A stretch of DNA of 64,000 nt. It comes from Auricularia sp. M13 (taxonomy: Eukaryota > Basidiomycota > Agaricomycetes > Auriculariales > Auriculariaceae). This document shows, piece by piece, positions 58,012-64,000 of this stretch. The notes beneath the pieces were generated by a model that was not told the DNA's origin, made no database searches, and saw only the letters and a list, made by a program, of their open reading frames with translations. The stretch spans positions 2,728,001 to 2,792,000 of the forward strand of contig CM073193.1 in NCBI GenBank assembly GCA_037042915.1, in the 5' to 3' direction. The number at the start of each line of letters is the position of its first letter. Positions within the stretch are counted from its first letter, which is position 1. The translations under genes and the position numbers were made by a program.

Positions 58012-60504
58012 ATGGACGTTGTCGACCAGATGCACGCGCTTTCGCTCGCCGACCGCGGCTACTACCCGGGCCAGTCCTCCGGTAGCTCCGAGGGCGCGTC
58101 CAGCGACATGGACGCCATGAGCGTCAAGGCCCCGTCAGAGAAGATGGACATGGACTCGACCCGCGGATGCAGCCCGGCGCCGTCCATCTACTCCTTCCAC
58201 AGCTCCGTCGACGGCTGCGCAGTGCGTCCCCCAGCCCGTCTCTCACCGTCCTTGTGCTCACTTGTGCTTTGCAGCTGCGCGAGGTCCACGGGCGATACTT
58301 CAACTCGCAAAATGAGGTACGCCGGCATCCGAGAAACGCTGAACAGCCAGTGCTCACAGCGTTGTATCCAGACCTACATGTTGCCAGCCGTGCGTGCCTG
58401 GATCGACGCGCCCCCGTTTGCCATCTTTTTCGCTCACATCAATCCCAGGACGAACCCGAGCGCGGCCGTCTCGGCCTGCAGCACGACGCGCTCCTGCTCT
58501 CGCTGGGCTCGCTCTACCAGAACGCAGAGGCCGTGCACGAGGTGCTCGCCCCGCGCCCGGGCTACACGCCGTCCATTATCGACATTGGGACCGGCACCGG
58601 CACCTGGTACGTCTTCGCAAACAGTGCGCGCTTCCTGCCCCGGCTGCCGCTGACAATGTCGCGCAACGTAAAGGGCGATTGCAATGGCCAAGCAGTTCCC
58701 GCACTGCGAGGTTGTCGGCATTGACCTCGCCCCGCCGAAGCCCCAGGAGTGCGTGGCAACTGCGATTGTGCCTGCATCTCGCTAATGTTTTGTGTGTTTC
58801 AGAGCCATCCCGCCGAACTGTCGGTGAGTATCTGCCTAGCAGCGAGTTTTTCCTCCGTCTGCAGTTGGTGCTTACGCAAAATTACTCCCGCGCAGCTTTG
58901 AGATTGATGATGTGCGTTCCTGTGCTGGTGGCAGTGGACCGAGCTGACGATCTTTGTTGCACAGGCCAACCTCGGATTTCCCCACTTCCGCGAACGCTTC
59001 GACGTTGTCCACACGCGTTCTATCTCCGCAGGGGTGCGTAATATATACTTTTCATGAATCTTGAGTGCTGAGTGCTGGCAGATTGTCGACTATCCGTTCT
59101 TCCTGCGCGAGTGCTCGCGCATGCTGCGTCCCGGCGGCGTCTTCCTGTTTGCTGACGGCGACCTGCAATTGTACAACGAGCGCTTCGAGGCGCTGGCCGC
59201 GTGTGAGGAGGGCGAGGAGGACTACAGCTGGCTGCAGCGCATCTTCTTCGCCACCTATAACAGCATGAAGAACCGCGGAGCTCAGATTGACGGTATGACC
59301 CTGGCGTGCGTCTGCTTTTCCTTGCTGTCACCCGTCACGTCAACACGTTCTGACCTGACGCTGGGATAGTCCGAAGTGGATCAAGGAGATTCCCGACTTT
59401 GAGGATGTGTGCACGCAGGACATTTATATTCCCGTTGGGTCGTGGCTTAAAGGTATGTCATCCAAGGCTTGAAATGATGGATTGGGTTCGATGACGCGTT
59501 TACTAGGCGACTCGAGGGTTGAGGTTGTGTCCGACCTCATTCGCAAGGATGCCATGCTCGTCATCGCAGGCATGAAACCGATGCTCATGTCGGAAGGATG
59601 TAAGCTCCAACGAATCGCATTGCCCTTGTTGATTCTAATGACTGGGAATTGTTTAGACTTTGAAGATACAGTGGACCTTTTCATCGACGAGGCGCTTAAG
59701 GAGATGAACGCGATTTCGATCCGCATGTACTCGCTCTGGCACTATTCGTGGGCGCGCAAGACGTTGCTGCCGACGATGCCCGACGAGGAGACGCTGACGG
59801 CTATCGCGAAGCAGAAGCAGCAGCAGCCGCAACTCTCGACCGCGCAGGTCATGTCGCCGACCAACGCGCCGCCCGGCACAGCGCCCATCTACCCCCCAGC
59901 TCCGCCTCAGCTTCCGCCCCAGACGGTGGACAACACGCCGTCGATTGACCGCGCGCCTGCTCCCGGCGGCTGCAGGCCCGTCGTGCCGCACGCGCGCAGC
60001 AGGTACGACAACTACGTGCCACACGTCGCGCCGGTCGACCCCTTTGCGCCCTTCGACTACGCCGCGTACCACGCCAACCCCGACCCGGCGCGGTACGGCG
60101 TCGCGCCGCTGCGGCCGGTCGTCCTCCCGCGCGTCGAAGGCGAGGGCGCGGGCCACAGCCTGGCGGCGCTCGCGCAGCTGCAGCCCGAGGTGTTCGGGCC
60201 GCATTGGGCGGAGCACCAGGAGCGGATGCGGCAGCGCGAGATGCAGGAGCAGATGTACCGCCAGCAGCAGCAGCAGATTTGGCTCCAGCAACACCAGCAA
60301 CAGCAGGAACAACTGCTGCAGCAGCAGAATTGGTACCCGCAGCACGCGCAGTTCCAGTCCCAGTATGTGCAACAGCAGCAGCAGCAGCCGGCGGCCAGCT
60401 ACGACGAGGAGCTCGCGCGGCATATGCAGCAGCAGTTATACCTGCAGGACCGCCAGGCGCAGCCCGGGTTTGGGGAGGCTGGTCCCTCCAACTACCAGTA
60501 CTAA
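58012..60504 (+). CDS. LaeA-like SAM methyltransferase with Gln-rich tail
   Basis: Multi-exon gene. The N-terminal 75 residues are Ser/Asp-rich. The class I methyltransferase domain begins with HGRYFNSQNE-TYMLPAD, the Umta/LaeA-family opening. Motif I reads IIDIGTGTGTWAIAMAKQFP, then VVGIDLAPPKPQ, FDVVHTRSISAGIVDYPFFL and RMLRPGGVFLFADGD. A helical part (WSARKTL-type block near 59750) closes the fold. After that comes a long low-complexity tail rich in Pro and Ala, then in Gln (several runs of five or six), ending GPSNYQY. LaeA relatives regulate secondary metabolism and development in fungi; the tail suggests a nuclear regulatory protein. Its substrate is unknown. Confidence 0.86.
60229..60459 (+). 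repeat. CAG-rich low-complexity region inside the LaeA-like gene
   Basis: Repeated CAG/CAA codons give five or more separate glutamine runs in the protein tail. Confidence 0.8.
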
Positions 60505-62329
60505 CCGCAATACGCCTTTCCTTCCATTTCTTGCACATTCCCCTCGTGCCATTTCTTGCCATTGCCCATTGCACATTTGAGTCATTATCGGTCCATATAC
60601 CTGCGTATTCCCCACCCTCTGCCCGTCGCTTGTTGTTTGGTTTGCATTTGTCCCCCCCCCCCCCTCCTGTCGTCGTCGTCGTCGCTTTGTGCTGTTGCTC
60701 CTGCTGCTGCTGCTGCTGATTCCTCTGCTGCTGTCTTCTCCCCCGCCCACCTTCCTTCCCTGGTCCGCTGCCCCCGCCTGTGACGTGTCTCCATCTGCAC
60801 TGTCTTTTCCGCATCGCATACTTACTTAAGCCTCAGTCAATGTGTCTCGTGTATCTAGTCTCCTCTGCCATGATTTAGTTTCGTACAGTGGTGGAATTGG
60901 GAAGTGTGAGAGTGCGTTGGCTTCTCGATTCCTTTTGTCCGAGGACGTCCGTCGGCATCTGTGAAAACTCCGCTTGATGTTGCCCAAATCCTGACAGTGT
61001 TCATCTGCGTGGCATCTAATTGTTCGCCGTGAGTCTTTAACCAGTGGAAGCCGACTCTAGCCTTGTTGCTGCTTATTCGAAGGTCTTGCTCCGTGAGATC
61101 GCGCGCAGCACCAAGCTCAGGTCGGTTCGAAAGCAAGAGAGCTTCCCGTGCCACCGCGGTGCTGGGCTCTTCCACCATGCGGCCCAAGGAGAACTTGATA
61201 GCGCTGTTGAACTTCGACGAGCAACCGCGTTATAGGTAAAATTTGTGATAAATCAATCAGTCGCGCCTCAGGCATTTTTCTCTACTGTACTGGTAACCCT
61301 GGACCCGGAACGCGCTATGAGCGAGCGAGCCCAAGTTCATCCTCAGATTCCACATGCCGACAATTTTGCCTTGACATTGCCACAGCATGTAAACGAGCGG
61401 AACGCAGCGGTGCCAGTGCGCTCGGCGATGCGCTGAGACTTGCAGACCGACCATGCGCCGACGTACGTTGACCTGAGAGTAGAGGGCGGTATAGAGTACC
61501 GGGCGAAACAAAGGACGGTCAAGCCAGGTACGACGACTTGAAACTCGAAGCACGAAACAAACAAAGCATAAGACGAGTCAGTCGGCGCAAAAATCAAGCA
61601 CTCGCGCCAAACCGTCGCTCATAGGGAGATCATATTCCGTAAACAATGCATGCAATGCAAGCGTAAAAACCCAATGCAATTCGGTTCCAGCTCGGGAAAC
61701 AAGACTACCAGTGCAGTAGTGCGGGGCCGCCCACCGTGACGACGACAAATGGCGAGCAAGGCAAGGGCAACGGGCGAAAGCGCAACAAGGGGGGGTCGTG
61801 CATGAGGATGAGGAGGGATAAGAATACAGCTGCCGGCGAGACGCATGCGTGTACGCTGGAACGAAGCCGTTGCAAAAAAAAAAGTGGAGGGGCGGAGGAG
61901 GGAGGATGGAGATGGGGGGAGTCGCATGGGGATGGATGTACGAGTGAGCCACGCGAGCGGGGCGGGGGAGTCATAATCGGTTGTGTGCGCGCCTGTAGTG
62001 GGTTGTGGAGGGGATGCTACAAAACTCGTCATGACTTTGGGGTAAAGAGGATAAGGAAAGAAAGGAAAAAAAAAAGGAGAGAGGGGGAACGAATAAGTAG
62101 GGAGCAAGCGATGGAACAAAAAAGACAGAAACCAAGACGAGGCAGCCTCAGGCGGTCCTTGTGCGGTCGGGGGTCGTGTAAATGTACAGATGCAAACAAA
62201 GCACTGGCGGTGCCCAAGATGTGACATGAACAGTTGGGGATCGGGATCGGGAGATGGGACACAGTTGGCAAGATGAGAGAGAGAGGAGACGGGGTGTATG
62301 GAGGGACGGATGGGGGTGATGCCGGCGCG
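60505..62329. other. Convergent 3' region with simple repeats, no gene
   Basis: Contains a run of about a dozen C near 60652, GTC repeats (60668-60682), CTG repeats (60700-60718), A/G-rich tracts near 61870-62080, and otherwise short frames. It probably covers the 3' ends of the two converging transcripts. Confidence 0.5.
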
Positions 62330-64000
62330 CTACAACTCTATAGTGCCTGTAGACGAGCACTGCGCGCATTTCCCGCAGGTATCGGGCCACACCCACGTCT
62401 GCGCTCGCCGCTCGCCCCGCATCTCGGCCCGTAACCTGTCCAACTGCCGCATCGCGCGAAACCTTTGCAGGCTCGCGCAGAGGCTCGACGATGGACGTTA
62501 ACGGACCTAAGAGGCTGGTGAAAGACGACAAGCGCGACACGAATGGGGATACGGGAGTCCATGGACCGGGACTTGACAGCGACGCGGGCGCGGACGGCAC
62601 GACGGAAGAGGATGGTGGAGACAGAGAGGACGACGGATGAAGTTGCACAGAACAAGACGAAGATGCAGTCGGCCGCGGCAGAGCACGGCGACCGAATTCG
62701 AAGGACGTGAAGGGCGTGGCAGAGGTCGTAGCAGAAACAGACGAAGACTCAGGCTTGGGCGTCGCTTTTGCTCGCGACGAAGACGCAAACGTGCCTCCTG
62801 GGGCCCAGGCCGTGCCGGCCCGCGCGTCGGCCACAGTGAGCGTAAGCTTCGGGCGCGCGGGCGGCAGTGGCGAGTCGTCATCCTCTACCAGCGGGAAGCC
62901 GCGCTGAAGCGCGGGAGCTGGACCGTCTGCGGCTTGTTCAGGATGCGGCGCGGAAACTGCGGTCGGCGGTGAGGTTGCGGTCGGAGTAATGCTGCGAGAC
63001 GAGTTTACCGAGAACTGCAGCGGCTGAGGCTTGCTTTCCGCAGGGATCTTGAAGTTGATGCCTTCATCCTCTTCCTCATCCTCCTCCACGACGGTGATCT
63101 TCTGGGGCGCCGCAGCGTAAGGCTGGGCAGGGAGTACAAATGGCGGGAGGTCGTCGTCGTCTTCGTCCATGGCCGCGCCGAAGCCTCGGCCAAAGGCGAA
63201 GCCGCGGTTGGCGCGGGTGAGCGTGTCTTCGTTCATGTCGCGGTCGTCGGCGCTGAACTCGTCCTCCTGGTCGTCGAGGCAGACAAAGAACTTGTCCACC
63301 TCAGCAGGGCGGCGCTCGGTGCGAGGCGCGGCCGCTGCGGCCTTGAAGCTCCATCCCTGCGAGAGCGACGAACGGCGCCCGTGAGCAGGGGACGGAGACA
63401 CAGGCGACGGCGAGGGCGAGCGCGTGGGCGCGTCGACCGAAAGCGCGACCGAGCACGCCGAGTTGGTGCGCGAGCGCGAGTAGAACGAGTCGTCCGAGTC
63501 GTCTTCGTACCGCGCGACGCTGTCGTCGTACTGGCCGAGGTCCGCGCAGACATCCGGCTCCTCCTCGACGACGGCCTTGAGCTTGAGCGCAAGGCCGGTC
63601 GCGAGGGACGAGCGGTGCGACGCGACGTCGTCGACGTCCGTAGCCGAGCCGAGCGAGTCGATGGACTGGAAGCTGAAGCCGGTGTTGTGCGAGCCGACGT
63701 ACTTGAGCGCGGGGCGCGTACGCTCGCGCATGGAAGCCAGCTCGCGCTGGGCCTCCTCGCGCTCGCGGCGCGCCTGCTCAAGCTCAGCCTCGAGCTGGCT
63801 GACCTTGTTGTTCAGCTGGCCAATGGTACCATTAAGCGTCGCGTTTTCCTTCTCGAGACCGGTCTTCTCGATCTGCAAGACGCCGAGTTGCTCCCTGACA
63901 ACCCAGGCCTCCCGGCGCTCCATCTCGACGCGGTTCATCAGGGTGCTGGACTGCTTCTCAAGGTCCGCGATGCGGCTCTTTTGGGCGATCGCATCACGTT
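62330..64000 (-). CDS. Coiled-coil, Ser/Pro-rich protein, 5' end beyond the window
   Basis: The frame is open to the right edge, so the start is missing. It opens with a heptad-rich coiled coil (EMERREAWVVREQLGVLQIE, then LNNKVSQLEAELEQARRERE). A long disordered Ser/Pro/Asp-rich middle follows, with VCLDDQEDEF and VVEEDEEEDEGINFKIP. Near 62500 the first frame runs on without sense to 62148. Another frame reads a second helix (FRAMRQLDRLRAEMRGERR) and WVWPDTCGKCAQC, ending at TAG 62330-62332, which looks like the real end. The two frames are offset by one, so a missed intron or a lost base lies near 62470. The role is unknown; a cytoskeletal or signalling scaffold is a guess from composition. 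Confidence 0.7.

Noticed and set aside
59653-60814. Leu-rich and Ala/Gly-rich minus-strand frames
   Set aside because: Antisense to the CAG-rich coding region of the LaeA-like gene.

Overview
This window looks like nuclear DNA of a filamentous basidiomycete, probably an Agaricomycete. The genes are packed closely on both strands, and most are cut by many introns of about 45-60 nt with GT-AG ends. The recognisable proteins form a normal fungal set: PKA regulatory subunit, proline iminopeptidase, YTP1-like membrane protein, Lcl3-type nuclease, Qcr9, mitochondrial uS11, Nop9, Per1, a METTL3/Ime4-type m6A methyltransferase, acetyl-CoA acetyltransferase, Pch2/TRIP13, Sfr1/Mei5, Sti1, an Ara2-type aldo/keto reductase and a LaeA-like methyltransferase. 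I saw no rRNA, no CRISPR array and no bacterial operon structure.

Layout. 0-17.7 kb: PKA regulatory subunit (-), a decayed and an intact short-chain dehydrogenase in tandem (+), a proline iminopeptidase (+), a YTP1-like membrane protein (+), a small secreted Kre9/Knh1-type protein (+), a divergent GNAT acetyltransferase / Lcl3 nuclease pair, and a long secreted protein with a PKD-like domain (+). 18-40 kb: copies of a kinase-like family (intact at 17972-19252, 28056-29355 and 38592-39825; N-terminally short at 36349-37464; ruined at 22317-23520). They lie between housekeeping genes: mitochondrial uS11 and Qcr9 head to head, a stress-type hydrophilic protein, Nop9 head to head with an acidic protein, and Per1 head to head with the m6A methyltransferase. 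40-46 kb: acetyl-CoA acetyltransferase (-), Pch2 (-) and Sfr1 (+). 47-52 kb: a Zn2Cys6 transcription factor (-) and Sti1 (+). 53-54 kb: an inverted-repeat DNA transposon without a transposase, carrying a tRNA-like unit. 54.6-64 kb: a small complex I subunit, an Ara2-like reductase, a LaeA-like methyltransferase with a glutamine-rich tail, and the 3' end of a long coiled-coil protein that runs off the right edge.

Two themes stand out. First, the kinase-like family keeps HRDxxxxN, APE and DxWQLG but has Arg where the VAIK lysine belongs and Asp-Phe-acidic where DFG belongs. All usable copies share one five-exon plan with a 39-nt exon ending inside HRD, so this is a local duplication of likely pseudokinases. 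Second, several conserved genes (YTP1-like, Nop9, Pch2, Sfr1) are each interrupted by frame breaks that a single base would cure, often at short homopolymers. That pattern suggests base-calling or assembly errors as much as real decay. Pch2 and Sfr1 (meiotic recombination) are divergent neighbours.

Exon ends were placed by hand from splice signals and reading-frame continuity. Family names come from recognising motifs, not from a database search.
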